Shown here: positions 33,592 to 43,723 of the stretch, piece after piece
Numbering within the stretch: the first letter of the stretch is position 1
Layout of the letters: every line of letters begins with the position of its first letter
Assembly (NCBI GenBank): GCA_037191015.1
Contig: JBBCKD010000010.1
Span: forward strand, 682,001 to 746,000
Origin: Ravibacter sp037191015
Lineage (GTDB): Bacteria; Bacteroidota; Bacteroidia; Cytophagales; Spirosomataceae
Length of the DNA: 64,000 nt
Direction: 5' to 3'
The notes under the pieces: model-generated
What the model saw: the letters and a program-made list of their open reading frames with translations, nothing else
Told to the model about the DNA's origin: nothing
The model's database searches: none
Program-made: the position numbers and the translations under genes

Positions 33592-35262
33592 TTACCTGTT
33601 TTTCAAAAGCTCGAGCCAGAACTGCACCGTCGCCTGCGAAGTATTGAAGACCAGGTTCGGAAAGATGCCCAGGATCAGGGTGGATACCGCAAGAATTGAG
33701 AAAAGAGCTACCTCTTTCACCGACAGATCGGAAAGAACGGTTTCGTCTCCGTTGTACCAGAAGGTGCCGAAAAACATCCTCTGGTAAGTCCACAGGCAAT
33801 ACATCGCGGCCAGTACGATCCCCAAAACAGACAATACTGGTATCCACGTGGGGATCTGCGAGGCGCCGAAGCCGCCCATCAGGGTGAAGAGCTCGCCTAC
33901 AAATCCCGAAAAGCCCGGCAGGCCCAGCGTGGCAAAAAACGCTACTCCGGTCATGACGGTATACTTCGGCATTGTATGGATAAGGCCTTTATAATGGTCT
34001 ATCCGTCTGTCGTGCGCCCGTTCGTAAATAACGCCCGCTATCAGGAAAAGCATTGACGACAGGATGCCGTGGCTGACCATCTGGTAGATCGCCCCGTTGA
34101 AACCCTCTGCGTTAAAGGCAGCTATGCCCAGCACTACAAAACCCATATGGGAAACCGAGCTGTAAGCGATCATCTTCTTCAGATCGTATTGAGCAAGCGC
34201 GTTGAATCCGCCGTATACTATCGAAACGGCAGCGAGCAGCGCCAGCGGCACAGAAAATGCAAAGGCTTCTGAAGGAAAAAAGCCGTCGACGATCCTCATG
34301 ATCCCGTACCCGCCGACTTTAAGGAGTATACCGGCCAGGACAACCGATATCGGGGTAGGAGCTTCCACGTGCGCATCAGGCAGCCAGGTGTGCACCGGAA
34401 CGATGGGTAGTTTTACCGCAAACCCGGCGAATAAGAACCAGAATGCTATCGTTCTGAGCGGGATACCGGCCAGGACGGCGGCGCTGTCTGCATGAAGTAC
34501 GCTTCCCGGTATATAATTTGCTTTGTCGGCCAGGTATTCGAAACGAAAGGTATGTACCAGCTTTTCCGGGGAGATGCCGTTGCCGGCGAGCAGGTTTTGT
34601 ACGGAGCTGATCACCTGGGGAGTAGCCGATGACGTATCGGGAATCAACCCGAGCAGTACGGCAGTCTCTGCAGGGTCGATTGCGGAGAGATAGAGCCCTA
34701 TCATGGCCACCAGGATGAACAATGACCCGGCGAATGTATATATAAAGAATTTCAGCGCTGCATATTCCCTCCTGTCGCCGCCCCACAGCCCGATCAGGAA
34801 GTACATGGGGAGCAGCATGAATTCAAAGAACAGGTAAAAAAGAAAGAAGTCCTGGGCTACAAAGCAACCTATTATGCTCGTGCTGAGCAGCAGGTACAGG
34901 GAATAATAGGTTTTGGGTTTGGAAGTAATGGCCCAACTGCTGACAGCCCCTGCCGTCAGTACGAACACTGCCAGCACGACGAGGGCAAGGTTCAGGCCGT
35001 CGACGCCTGTTGCATAGTCGACAGAAACCCTGCCCAATTGTCCCAGGTCGAGCGTGATCCAATCGATGCTCCGGGCCAGTTGCAAAGCCGGATCCGATGC
35101 CTGGTAAGCCTGAAGCAGGCATACGCACCACAGGGCCTCGAGCAAAAGCACGCCAATCGTGAATTTCTGTAGCAGCGACCTGTTGTCGGGAAGCGCCAGG
35201 ATCAGGAGGGCTCCTGCCAGAGGGGTTGCGATCAGAAGAGAAACCAGATAATTATCGAGCAT
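33592..35262 (-). CDS. nuoM: NADH-quinone oxidoreductase subunit M
   Basis: This 556-residue antiporter-like subunit of complex I translocates protons through the membrane arm. The conserved TM5 Glu is in YLFFEFMLLPMYFLIGLWGG, and the discontinuous helix/Lys region is VHTWLPDAHVEAPTPISVVL. A loop insertion of about 60 residues between helices (around residues 190-260, AIDPAETAVLLGLIPDTSS) also occurs, from memory, in other Bacteroidota NuoM proteins. It follows nuoL by 20 bases. No nuoN or any other nuo gene is in the window. Confidence 0.94.
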   Translation of the reverse strand: MLDNYLVSLLIATPLAGALLILALPDNRSLLQKFTIGVLLLEALWCVCLLQAYQASDPALQLARSIDWITLDLGQLGRVSVDYATGVDGLNLALVVLAVFVLTAGAVSSWAITSKPKTYYSLYLLLSTSIIGCFVAQDFFLFYLFFEFMLLPMYFLIGLWGGDRREYAALKFFIYTFAGSLFILVAMIGLYLSAIDPAETAVLLGLIPDTSSATPQVISSVQNLLAGNGISPEKLVHTFRFEYLADKANYIPGSVLHADSAAVLAGIPLRTIAFWFLFAGFAVKLPIVPVHTWLPDAHVEAPTPISVVLAGILLKVGGYGIMRIVDGFFPSEAFAFSVPLALLAAVSIVYGGFNALAQYDLKKMIAYSSVSHMGFVVLGIAAFNAEGFNGAIYQMVSHGILSSMLFLIAGVIYERAHDRRIDHYKGLIHTMPKYTVMTGVAFFATLGLPGFSGFVGELFTLMGGFGASQIPTWIPVLSVLGIVLAAMYCLWTYQRMFFGTFWYNGDETVLSDLSVKEVALFSILAVSTLILGIFPNLVFNTSQATVQFWLELLKNR

Positions 35263-35282
35263 TTCTTTACTTTAATTTCTTG

Positions 35283-37223
35283 TTACATACCTGCCGCCAG
35301 CCAGATGACCAGCAAAATCAGACTTATAAAAGTGACCAGGTAATAGGATTGTATCTTTCCGCTTTGAAGGGTTCTGACGAAATTTCCTGTCGTTTTTGCC
35401 GTTCTGGTCACCAGCCCGACGGTGCTGTCGACCAGTACCCTGTCGGCCCAGCCGGCAATTCCCGATATTCCTACCAGGCTTTTCCCGGCAATGTTTACGA
35501 TCCCGTCAACCAGGTAGCGGTCGAGATAGTCCGAAATTACGGCGACAAGCTGAAACGGAGAGAGGAAGAAAGCCGTATATCTTTTTCCTTCCGAATAATC
35601 GCGCAGGAATATATTTTCAGCGCTTTTTGCAGCGATCTCACGCGGGGACAGAAAGCCGGAAGCGGAGCGCGCTTTGCTGGCTGCCAGCGCAATGGCGACA
35701 ACGGATATGACGGCTGACAAAACGGGGATAAGGACGGAATGCCCGGGTGAAATGATATCGAAATAAGTGAGAAACCATCCTCCCGATGCATCGAACGGGT
35801 TCAGGGAGAAAACGAAGAAGAAGGACAAAAATGTAAGGACCGCCATCGGCAGCCACATGATCATGCCCGATTCGTGAGGATGTATCGCACCGGTGTCAAA
35901 TCTCGGCTTGCCCCCAAAGACCAGCCATAACTGCCGTGACATATAGTAAGCCGTCAGCCCGGCCGACAGCATGGCGACTGCCAATGCTATGTACGCAAAT
36001 ATTCCCCAATCGGTATATTTCTGGACGGCAGCAAGGAAGATCGCATCTTTTGAAAGGAAACCTGAGAAAAAGGGCAGCCCTGCCAGGGCGGCGGCGCACA
36101 GGAGGTAGCAGGCAAAAGTAACCGGCAGCTTTGGCTTCAACCCGCCCATTGTTCGCATATCCTGGGGGTCGAAAGATCCGGCAGCGCCATTCGGCGGCGT
36201 AATGGCATGGATGACCGAGCCGGCGGAAAGGAAGAGCCCGGCTTTAAAAAAGGCATGAGTCACCAGGTGAAATAAGGCAATCTGCCAGGCTCCCAACCCA
36301 ATGGCAAAGACCATGAGACCCAGCTGTGACTGCGTAGAAAAGGCCAGCACCCGCTTGATATCCCAGGCTTTGCAGGCCCGGATAGCGCCGTCGGCCATCG
36401 TGATAAGCCCGATAACGGCGATAACAAGCCCGGCCTGTGGAGTCAGCAAAAAGGCTATGCGGGCCATCAGGAATATCCCGGCTGCCACCATAGTAGCGGC
36501 GTGGATCAGCGCGGAAACCGGCGTAGGGCCCTCCATAGCGTCGGGAAGCCAGCCGGAAAGCGGGAATTGGGCGGATTTACCTATACATCCTCCGAAAAGA
36601 AGCAGTCCGATAAGCGTAAGCGTTCCCGTATCGAGACCGGCCGCTGCACTCTGCAGCCCGGAGAACTGTACCGTGCCGGTATGGTAAATGAGGAGCAGGA
36701 TACCGCTCAGGAAAGCGGCGTCTCCTATCCGGTTCAGGATAAAGGCTTTTTGCGCAGCCCAGACCGTGCGGGGCTTATGATTCCAGAAACCGATTAAAAG
36801 ATAGGAACTTAGCCCGACAAGCTCCCAGAAAATATAAATGATGATCAGGTTGCCGGCAAGCACAATTCCTATCATCGAAAAAAGGAAGAGCTGTATAAAG
36901 GCAAAGTACCGGCTGATCGCCTTGTCTCCCTTCATGTAGCCGATCGAGTAGCATTGTACAAGGAGCGCAACGCCATGCACCAGCGGCAGCATGATAGCGG
37001 TGCGGCTGTCGGTTTGCATCGAAAAATTCAGCCTGAACCCCCCGGATGATATCCAGGGAATATCTATCAGGAGCTCCCGGTTCAAAAGGAAGAGGCTCAG
37101 GAAAAGGCCGATTGCTGTCGCCACGCATCCCAGGAGCCCGGCTATTCTCGAAACCCGGCTGCCTAATACCAGGAGCCTAAGGAAAGCGAAAAACGGGATG
37201 CCTATCAGTAAACCTATTTCCAT
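35283..37223 (-). CDS. nuoL: NADH-quinone oxidoreductase subunit L
   Basis: The 646-residue membrane subunit has NuoL hallmarks: FWELVGLSSYLLIGFWNHK (TM5 Glu), GPTPVSALIHAATMVAAG, FSTQSQLGLMVFAIG and HAFFKAGLFL. The C-terminal helix IQSYYLVTFISLILLVIWL is consistent with the NuoL lateral/anchor helices. The ATG at 37223 is preferred; the longer frame from 37292 adds 23 polar residues before the first helix. Here it is followed by nuoM only, while nuoA-K and nuoN must lie elsewhere or the pair serves a different complex. No DUF2309 (DabA) partner is adjacent. Confidence 0.93.
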   Translation of the reverse strand: MEIGLLIGIPFFAFLRLLVLGSRVSRIAGLLGCVATAIGLFLSLFLLNRELLIDIPWISSGGFRLNFSMQTDSRTAIMLPLVHGVALLVQCYSIGYMKGDKAISRYFAFIQLFLFSMIGIVLAGNLIIIYIFWELVGLSSYLLIGFWNHKPRTVWAAQKAFILNRIGDAAFLSGILLLIYHTGTVQFSGLQSAAAGLDTGTLTLIGLLLFGGCIGKSAQFPLSGWLPDAMEGPTPVSALIHAATMVAAGIFLMARIAFLLTPQAGLVIAVIGLITMADGAIRACKAWDIKRVLAFSTQSQLGLMVFAIGLGAWQIALFHLVTHAFFKAGLFLSAGSVIHAITPPNGAAGSFDPQDMRTMGGLKPKLPVTFACYLLCAAALAGLPFFSGFLSKDAIFLAAVQKYTDWGIFAYIALAVAMLSAGLTAYYMSRQLWLVFGGKPRFDTGAIHPHESGMIMWLPMAVLTFLSFFFVFSLNPFDASGGWFLTYFDIISPGHSVLIPVLSAVISVVAIALAASKARSASGFLSPREIAAKSAENIFLRDYSEGKRYTAFFLSPFQLVAVISDYLDRYLVDGIVNIAGKSLVGISGIAGWADRVLVDSTVGLVTRTAKTTGNFVRTLQSGKIQSYYLVTFISLILLVIWLAAGM

Positions 37224-37480
37224 ATTACTTATTTCCTGTATCGATTTAACCGTTTGCCGGAGGCTTCCGTTGAGAGACGGCCTGTCATACAAAAGCCTCC
37301 CGGTCCATAAGCCTGGAAGCGATTGATCGATACGGGGGATACGGTCATCAGGATGATGAATGCGGTGCGATTCTAATTTATTAACGATGCAAATATCTTT
37401 AATAAATGACCTAAATCAAACCCCAACTTTAAAAGTCTACCACATCTATGGAGAGGTTATGTTTTGACGCTGGTTCTCGC

Positions 37481-40138
37481 TTATTTCACGTGCAGGATCT
37501 TATCTTTTCCGATGGCTCCCGATCGCGTCCTGTACCTGATAAAATAGATGCCGGGCCGGGCTCCTTCGAGGGAGAGCGTGCCCTGGCTGTTCCCCGCGAC
37601 GGTTTTCATCATAACGCCCATTGAATTGATCAGCTCGACACTTTCAAGATCCGGGCAGTTCATTACCGTAACCGTTTGTCCGGGGATATCGTGATAGACG
37701 AAACTTTGCTTCTTATCATCTTTTACGCTTACGATCCGGCTATGTTCATAGGTATTGTCCAGGTCGATCATTCTTAAGCGGTAGTAGGTCACGCCGGTAA
37801 TTCTTTCACTATCGGTAAACCTGTATATTCCCTTTCCGTCAAGTCCTCTCTGCGAAGCAACCGAGCCTATTGGCGTCCAGATACTGCCTGACCCGCTTTT
37901 TTCGATCTCGAATCTTGAAAAATTATCCTCCATGGTAGTGCTCCAGCTCAGAACTGCCTGCCCTTCCCGGTTCAACCCTGCCGAAAAATTTTCCAGCCTG
38001 ACCGGGAGCGGAAGGTTTTCGTCCACAACGGTGAAATTCACGGATTTTGAAGCCAGAGTAGTTTGATTGCGCCTGACTGTCGCGTCCAGTCTATAGCCGG
38101 ATCCTACCGGTACGTTAGAAGACCCGAACCGGCCCCATACCCCGTAGGGACCTTCGGATCCTTCGATGTATTCGGGGCCCCAGCCGCTTATAAGCTGATT
38201 GTTCCTGTACAGGTATAGTGATACGTGGTCAAAAAAATTGCTATTTAAAGGGGTAAGCTCCTGGCCGTTGAGCACATGGAGGAAGAAGTTGGCGCCCAGG
38301 TCGTTAAGCATCCTTAGATTGACGGTTCCGTTGTCGGTGATGTAGCTCAGGAAATCACGGTAGCCGATCCCGCCCGTTCCGTAAAAAGCAAAGCTGATAT
38401 CGAGATTTGTGCTGCCATCATTATTGGTGATGACCGCCATAGGGAGATTCTTGGTAGGGCATCCGCTCTTTTTAGCCGAAAAATAGTAGGCGTTCACCGC
38501 AGCCTGGTTGGGGGCAGTGGTCGATATGGTTATTCCGTCATTGCTCCAGCCTTTGTCATTCCACCAGTAAAATTCGGCGTCTCCGCAGTTGGCGCCGGTA
38601 CATGATCCGTTGAGGTCGAGGGGAGCTCCTTTCATGACGATATCATCCGGTATAGAGGCGGCCAGCGTAAAGTCACAAGTACCTGCATTCATAAGCGAAC
38701 CGAAATAAGCGTCAAGGAAAATCAGCCTTTTGGAAATGAAATTCCGCACGTACTCCAGGGCGCTCTCTCTTCCTCGCTGAGAATAGCTGTCGTTGGCTAC
38801 CAGGACATCCCTCTCGTATACTCCGTTGTTCTTTAAATAATTGTAATCCTCGTTAAAGCTTGAAATCAAAGCGGATGAAGACAGCAATCCTTCCCTCAAC
38901 TCAAACCAGCGCTCGGCCAGGGTTTGCTTGTAGTTGTTCGGGTTTACCGAAAGCAGCCGGTCAAAGAGCCCGTTGGTGGTAATCTCGTTGTACTTGTAGG
39001 TCCTCACCCCGACGGCTGTATAACCCCAGGTGCCGTCGAGATCCCAGGGAACAAAAAAATAGGGATCTCCCGCCTGGTATCTGGCAAGGAAATAGTTCCT
39101 GTTATCGTTATCCTGGGCCTGCATCAGGTTAATGAAAATGAAATAATCCATGCAGCCTTCAATATAGACCTGGTTTCCGATGTTTGCCGCGAAAGTGCCG
39201 GGATTGGGATCGACTACAGTACTCAGCAGGCTATGAAGGTTGGCCCACCGGCTTCCGCCTTTGTATCTCATTTCAAATCCCTGGTAGTAGTCGTCTTTAT
39301 TACCTTCCGGGTTAGGGGGTGTGGCCGCTCCGGTAAATTCCGTTTCTGCGGTTGCATCATCGGCCTTATACAGCTCGCCGGACTCCGTAAGCCCAAGCTG
39401 CTTCTCATCCATATCTTCCGTGAACAGGTACACCCCTTTGTAAGTGCTGTTGATGAACAGGTCGACAAAGCGTGTACGGATACTTGTAAGCGGCAGGTCG
39501 GTACCGCCTGCCTCACTCATGTAAGGGAGGCGGTGCATATCGATCCAGAGCTGATGCGACACCCGGTTGACGAGCTTAAGCTCTTCATTCCACAAGGCCA
39601 GCAGCAGCCAGCGCCGGTCTGTCCTCATTCCCAGAAGCGGCACGTGCATATTACTACCCAGGTTGTTCTTTACCTGTAGCCGGTACGATTTTTTCGGATA
39701 GTGCTGGGAGGCATTTCCCCTGATGCGCAGCGCAGCCCGGTAGCTATGCTCATACGACCCGGTAATGTCTTTCAGCGTCATATCGCCCTCCATTTCGGGG
39801 CCGTCCCTGGTAATATTACCTGCATCTATATTATCCACCACCAGCAGGGGCAGCTCCGTGAAATACAGGCTGTAGCTTTGCCCGTTGCGGGTAGCTGTGT
39901 ATTTCTGACCATAAGAAAAAGAGGAAACGGAAGGGAGCGAAAACACCTTTCCCCTGATCTCCAGGGTAGCCGGAGTACCGGACGGCAGGCCGTTGCACAC
40001 GATCAGCTTTATGGATTCATCAACCTGGGCCCTGTTGGCGGGGATAATTTCCTGGGCAGACAAAACTTTTGCAACTAAAAGCAGGGCAATCCCAAATATT
40101 AAGCGAGGTAGCCGGGTTTTCAAAGAGAGAGCATGCAT
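37481..40138 (-). CDS. Secreted CotH kinase-like protein with T9SS sorting domain
   Basis: The 885-residue exported protein has a signal peptide (LIFGIALLLVAKVLSAQ) and then a CotH-type kinase domain. RIRGNASQHYPKKSYRLQVK contains the ATP-binding Lys region, and the metal-binding Asp motif is FFVPWDLDGTWG. CotH kinases phosphorylate secreted proteins; spore-coat CotH is the model. The C-terminal part has a fibronectin-like region (GQAVLSWSTTMEDNFSRFEI) and ends with a T9SS type A domain (GTLSLEGARPGIYFIRYRTR). It should be secreted and cell-surface attached. It is monocistronic, and its substrate is unknown. Confidence 0.9.
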   Translation of the reverse strand: MHALSLKTRLPRLIFGIALLLVAKVLSAQEIIPANRAQVDESIKLIVCNGLPSGTPATLEIRGKVFSLPSVSSFSYGQKYTATRNGQSYSLYFTELPLLVVDNIDAGNITRDGPEMEGDMTLKDITGSYEHSYRAALRIRGNASQHYPKKSYRLQVKNNLGSNMHVPLLGMRTDRRWLLLALWNEELKLVNRVSHQLWIDMHRLPYMSEAGGTDLPLTSIRTRFVDLFINSTYKGVYLFTEDMDEKQLGLTESGELYKADDATAETEFTGAATPPNPEGNKDDYYQGFEMRYKGGSRWANLHSLLSTVVDPNPGTFAANIGNQVYIEGCMDYFIFINLMQAQDNDNRNYFLARYQAGDPYFFVPWDLDGTWGYTAVGVRTYKYNEITTNGLFDRLLSVNPNNYKQTLAERWFELREGLLSSSALISSFNEDYNYLKNNGVYERDVLVANDSYSQRGRESALEYVRNFISKRLIFLDAYFGSLMNAGTCDFTLAASIPDDIVMKGAPLDLNGSCTGANCGDAEFYWWNDKGWSNDGITISTTAPNQAAVNAYYFSAKKSGCPTKNLPMAVITNNDGSTNLDISFAFYGTGGIGYRDFLSYITDNGTVNLRMLNDLGANFFLHVLNGQELTPLNSNFFDHVSLYLYRNNQLISGWGPEYIEGSEGPYGVWGRFGSSNVPVGSGYRLDATVRRNQTTLASKSVNFTVVDENLPLPVRLENFSAGLNREGQAVLSWSTTMEDNFSRFEIEKSGSGSIWTPIGSVASQRGLDGKGIYRFTDSERITGVTYYRLRMIDLDNTYEHSRIVSVKDDKKQSFVYHDIPGQTVTVMNCPDLESVELINSMGVMMKTVAGNSQGTLSLEGARPGIYFIRYRTRSGAIGKDKILHVK

Positions 40139-40605
40139 AAAAAGGGAATTTAGATATGAGGAAATGAATCGGGAGCATTTTTAAACAGGTTGCATATATC
40201 AAGACACTGATCTGCAGGAGAACGCTGCACACCTTCAGGGTTTCTTAAGTGAAGCGTTTATCCGGGTCCTGATTTAGACTGTTTGTTTTTTTAGTACGCT
40301 AAGTGTAATATGATCAGGGCGTAGTATTAAGCTATGAAAGAAGAAGTTTTTGCATAGTCTGCCGGTTGTTTATGTTAATTGAAAGATAAAAGATATCGGA
40401 TACCAACAAACGTTGCCAGGTACTATTCAATAAAGCCTTTTGCGCTGTTTACTATCCTGAAAAGGGGGCACCCATTTTTTTACAAATGGAAAATAATAGC
40501 TTGGTAAATATAGCAAATAACGGTGTTACCTCCAATACGCGATACTCCCCGGGACATAAAGAATGCCCGGTATCTGAAGAAAAATTTATTAAACGGACAT
40601 CCTTT
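40139..40605. other. 467-base gene-free stretch
   Basis: This AT-rich gap separates the 5' end of the CotH-like gene from the 3' end of recJ. A small imperfect hairpin (ccggg at 40549-40553, cccgg at 40566-40570) may end recJ transcription. A 65-codon frame at 40486-40683 runs antisense into recJ and resembles nothing. I see no tRNA, repeat array or exact TAnnTTTG promoter. It may hold the CotH gene's promoter or an unrecognised small RNA. Confidence 0.45.
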
Positions 40606-42318
40606 TCAGAACCGCATATCTTTTACGAACAACTGAAGCGTGCGGTTGCCCCGGAATTCATTTTCTTCCAGCGTATAGCATAGGGAGAAAGGCTTTCCTT
40701 CGGAGAGATCGTCAAGGTGTCCGGCGCCGCCGAAAACGACGGCTGCAAAGGGTTGGGACCCGTTCTGGATAACTTCCAGCCGCAGGTGCTTTTCTTTCAT
40801 GATGTAAGGAGGACGGTTGAGCTGTAATCCGTGAGAGACAAAAACGGGTGTCATGTTCCCCGGGCCGAATGGCGCCATTTGCCGCAGTATGTTGAAGAAG
40901 CGCGGTGTGATGTCGGACAGCTCCAGCTCAAGGTCGACCTCTATTTTAGGGATCAGCTGATCAGGCAGGATTCTCCGGCTGACAACTTCCTCGAAACGCA
41001 GCCTGAATGCCGAAATATTTTCTACCGGCAGCGTCATGCCGGCAGCGAAGGTATGCCCTCCGAACTGATCAAGCAGCTCGGCACATTCTTCTATGGCTTC
41101 GTAAAGATCGAAGCCGGGCACCGACCTGGCCGAGCCCGTCGCTTTTCCGTTGGAGTGGGTAAAGATAATGGTAGGACGATGATAGTATTCGATACACCGG
41201 CTAGCGACAATACCTATCACCCCTTTATGCCAGTCCTTATGGTAGAGAACAGTGCTGTTGGCTTTTAATAGCCATTCGTCCTGTTCTATCATCGTAAGCG
41301 CTTCGTCGGTGATAGTGGAATCGAACGTTCTCCGGTCAGTGTTGTAGCTGTTGATTTCGGCGGCGAAGCTCCGCGCATCTTCCGGGTTGTCGCAAAGCAG
41401 CAGCTTGACTGCTTCCCTGGCATGGTGGATTCTTCCAGCCGCATTGATGCGCGGCGCCAGTCCGAAAACCACATTTGTAATACTGACTTCCCCGTTCAGC
41501 CCGGCTACGTCCATGAGCGCTCTGACACCCGGGCGGGGCGAAGCGTTGAGCAATTGAAGACCATAATAGGCCAATACCCGGTTCTCTCCCGTAACAGGCA
41601 CTATGTCGGCCGCAACGCTGATCATGACCAGGTCGAGATAGCCGAGGGCTGTTTCGGCAGGAATGCCGGCGGCCATGCAATACGCCTGTACCAGCTTGAA
41701 CCCGATCCCGCAGCCTGTGAGCTCCTTATTGGGGTAGTCGCAATCCGGTCGCTTCGGGTCCAGTACGGCGCCGGCAGGAGGGAGGCGGCTGCCGGGAAGG
41801 TGGTGGTCGCAGACAATCACATCGATGCCCCTGTTGACAGCCTCTGTTATCTTGTCGACAGATTTAATGCCGCAATCGAGTGTTACGATGAGCCTGACCC
41901 CGTTTTGTTCCGCCCAATCGATCGATTGCCAGGAAACCCCGTAACCTTCGGTGTACCTGTCCGGGATGTAAAAATCTATGTTGTCGTGCCTTTGCCTGAA
42001 AAAGTCGTAAAATACAGCCACAGCCGTACTCCCGTCGACATCATAATCGCCGTATACAAGTATTTTCTCACGCCCGGACACTGCTTCCTGCAGGCGCTTT
42101 ACCGCCGCGGCCATGTCTTTCATCAGGAACGGGTCATGAAGGTCCTGAAGGACGGGCCTGAAGAAGTGCTTTGCTTCGTCGAAGGTAGTTATCCCTCTCT
42201 GGACCAGGAGCCGGGCCAGGGGAGGAGTCACATTGATGGCTTTTACCAACTGGTCGGACTGCACTTCCCGGTCATCCGTAAAAGGTTCTCTTACGATCCA
42301 TCGTTTGACTGCTTTCAT
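40606..42318 (-). CDS. recJ: Single-stranded-DNA-specific exonuclease RecJ
   Basis: RecJ degrades single-stranded DNA 5' to 3' in RecF-pathway recombination and mismatch repair. The 570 residues contain motif I ILVYGDYDVDGSTAVAVFYD, the VTLDCGIKSV segment, the DHH motif VIVCDHHLPG, and the DHHA1 GGH motif QFGGHTFAAGMTL. The C-terminal OB-like domain ends LQLFVKDMRF. Length matches bacterial RecJ. It appears monocistronic; clpP lies upstream on the same strand but has a strong terminator between. Confidence 0.95.
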   Translation of the reverse strand: MKAVKRWIVREPFTDDREVQSDQLVKAINVTPPLARLLVQRGITTFDEAKHFFRPVLQDLHDPFLMKDMAAAVKRLQEAVSGREKILVYGDYDVDGSTAVAVFYDFFRQRHDNIDFYIPDRYTEGYGVSWQSIDWAEQNGVRLIVTLDCGIKSVDKITEAVNRGIDVIVCDHHLPGSRLPPAGAVLDPKRPDCDYPNKELTGCGIGFKLVQAYCMAAGIPAETALGYLDLVMISVAADIVPVTGENRVLAYYGLQLLNASPRPGVRALMDVAGLNGEVSITNVVFGLAPRINAAGRIHHAREAVKLLLCDNPEDARSFAAEINSYNTDRRTFDSTITDEALTMIEQDEWLLKANSTVLYHKDWHKGVIGIVASRCIEYYHRPTIIFTHSNGKATGSARSVPGFDLYEAIEECAELLDQFGGHTFAAGMTLPVENISAFRLRFEEVVSRRILPDQLIPKIEVDLELELSDITPRFFNILRQMAPFGPGNMTPVFVSHGLQLNRPPYIMKEKHLRLEVIQNGSQPFAAVVFGGAGHLDDLSEGKPFSLCYTLEENEFRGNRTLQLFVKDMRF

Positions 42319-42373
42319 AAGGCAAATATTGGGTATAATGTTTTCTGAAAGTATAGTATCAGGCTAAAATAAT

Positions 42374-42420
42374 AAAAAAACAGCGATCGGCACATCCGGG
42401 TTTCCAAATGTGCTGATCGC
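42374..42420 (-). terminator. Intrinsic terminator after clpP
   Basis: On the minus strand a 13-bp stem (42383-42395 / 42408-42420, one G-U-type mismatch, 12-base loop) is followed by a seven-T run. It is a textbook rho-independent terminator for clpP that insulates recJ downstream. Confidence 0.85.
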
Positions 42421-42451
42421 CGTACCTTTCAGCAGGACGTATGCTATATGC

Positions 42452-43126
42452 TTACTTGTCCCTGGTCAGCACTTCGTCGATCAGGCCATAGGCTTTCGCT
42501 TCTTCCGACCTGAACCATTTGTCGCGGTCCGAATCAATTTCGATCTGCTCGGTTGTCTGCCCGGTATGATGGGCAAGTATGCCGTACAGCTCGTCTCTCA
42601 GCTTGACAATCTCCCTGGCAGTGATTTCAATATCCACAGACTGTCCCTGAGCCCCTCCTGAAGGCTGGTGGATCATGACCCGCGCGTGCGGCAGCGCAGA
42701 ACGCTTGCCTCTTGCGCCGCCCGCCAGGAGGACCGCACCCATCGACGCTGCAAGACTGGTCACTACCGTCGCTACGTCGGGACGTACATACTGCATGGTG
42801 TCATAGATCCCCAGCCCCGCATAAACGGATCCGCCTGGGCTGTTGATGTACATCAGGATGTCCTTTTTTGCATCGGCAGACTCGAGGAAAAGCAATTGCG
42901 CCACGACTATATTGGCGATATTGTCGTCTACTCCTGTGCCCATGAAGATGATCCTGTCGGCCATCAGGCGGGAGAAAACGTCTACTTCGCGGAAGTTCAT
43001 CGGGCGTTCTTCAATAACGGCCCTTGTCATGTTCTCAACCGTATGATTGACGTAGCCGTCTACAGTAAGGCCGTTCATACCCAGGTGGTGAACAGCATAT
43101 TTTCTAAATTCTTTACCAAAATCCAT
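42452..43126 (-). CDS. clpP: ATP-dependent Clp protease proteolytic subunit
   Basis: ClpP forms the tetradecameric protease chamber that degrades proteins unfolded by ClpX or ClpA. The 224 residues show nucleophile Ser128 in SLAASMGAVLLAGG, His153 in RVMIHQPSGGAQGQ and the catalytic Asp in IEIDSDRDKWFRSEEAKAYG. The axial segment YINSPGGSVYAGLGIYDTMQ is typical. The N-terminus is about 20-25 residues longer than mature ClpP, consistent with a cleaved propeptide. No clpX lies downstream, and a strong terminator follows the gene. Confidence 0.96.
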   Translation of the reverse strand: MDFGKEFRKYAVHHLGMNGLTVDGYVNHTVENMTRAVIEERPMNFREVDVFSRLMADRIIFMGTGVDDNIANIVVAQLLFLESADAKKDILMYINSPGGSVYAGLGIYDTMQYVRPDVATVVTSLAASMGAVLLAGGARGKRSALPHARVMIHQPSGGAQGQSVDIEITAREIVKLRDELYGILAHHTGQTTEQIEIDSDRDKWFRSEEAKAYGLIDEVLTRDK

Positions 43127-43329
43127 ATTATTCTTATAATTGAATGATTAAACTAGCGAATTAAAATATTATGCCCAACGTTGTTCGTGCAAAAATGGGA
43201 CAATATGCGGGAAAACCTTGTCAGAAAAACTGATAAAATGTCAGATAAAGCTACGGGGAGAGGCCTGAACAGTACGGTTTCATGTATGAGGTAGGGGAGA
43301 AGTACTAATAGCTTAAACGTTTTATACAT

Positions 43330-43686
43330 ATGAAAACTTTTAATGAGCTCCCGGCGCGGATCCGGCAAATCCGCCTGAGTTTAGGACTTTCGCAGGAAAA
43401 CATGGCGGACGGGCTGCAGATATCCACTACGGCATACGGCGACCTGGAGAGGGGCAAAACTGAAATTACAATATCGAGGCTGGCGACGATCGCAGATATT
43501 TTTAATCTCGACATCTCCGATCTTCTGACAGATACGGGTATAAAGCAGGAAATGGTAAAACTGAAACAGGAAAATGAAAGGCTGCTCCGGCTTAGTTCGG
43601 AGCTGGCGTTCAAAAACAGGCTGCTGGAGCAAAGACTGGAAAAACTGTCGGCGCCTGATCCGGAAAGAAGAAGGATCGGGTTCTGA
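43330..43686 (+). CDS. XRE-family HTH regulator with C-terminal coiled coil
   Basis: This 118-residue protein has an N-terminal Cro/C1-type helix-turn-helix (RIRQIRLSLGLSQENMADGL, then ISTTAYGDLERGKTEITISR). A Leu/Glu-rich coiled coil follows (VKLKQENERLLRLSSELAFK, NRLLEQRLEKL) and probably dimerises it. No peptidase or ligand domain is present. It lies 37 bases before the GT39-like gene on the same strand and may be co-transcribed with it. Targets are unknown. Confidence 0.88.
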   Translation: MKTFNELPARIRQIRLSLGLSQENMADGLQISTTAYGDLERGKTEITISRLATIADIFNLDISDLLTDTGIKQEMVKLKQENERLLRLSSELAFKNRLLEQRLEKLSAPDPERRRIGF

Positions 43687-43723
43687 GATTCTCGCTAAAG
43701 TAAAAATTGAAATACCCTTCCTC

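Noticed and set aside
33592..37223. DAB-type inorganic carbon pump (DabB is NuoL-like)
   Set aside because: No DUF2309/DabA gene is adjacent and both proteins carry the standard NuoL and NuoM signatures.
40486..40683. 65-codon plus-strand ORF
   Set aside because: Its last part is antisense to the conserved recJ C-terminus, and the rest resembles no protein.
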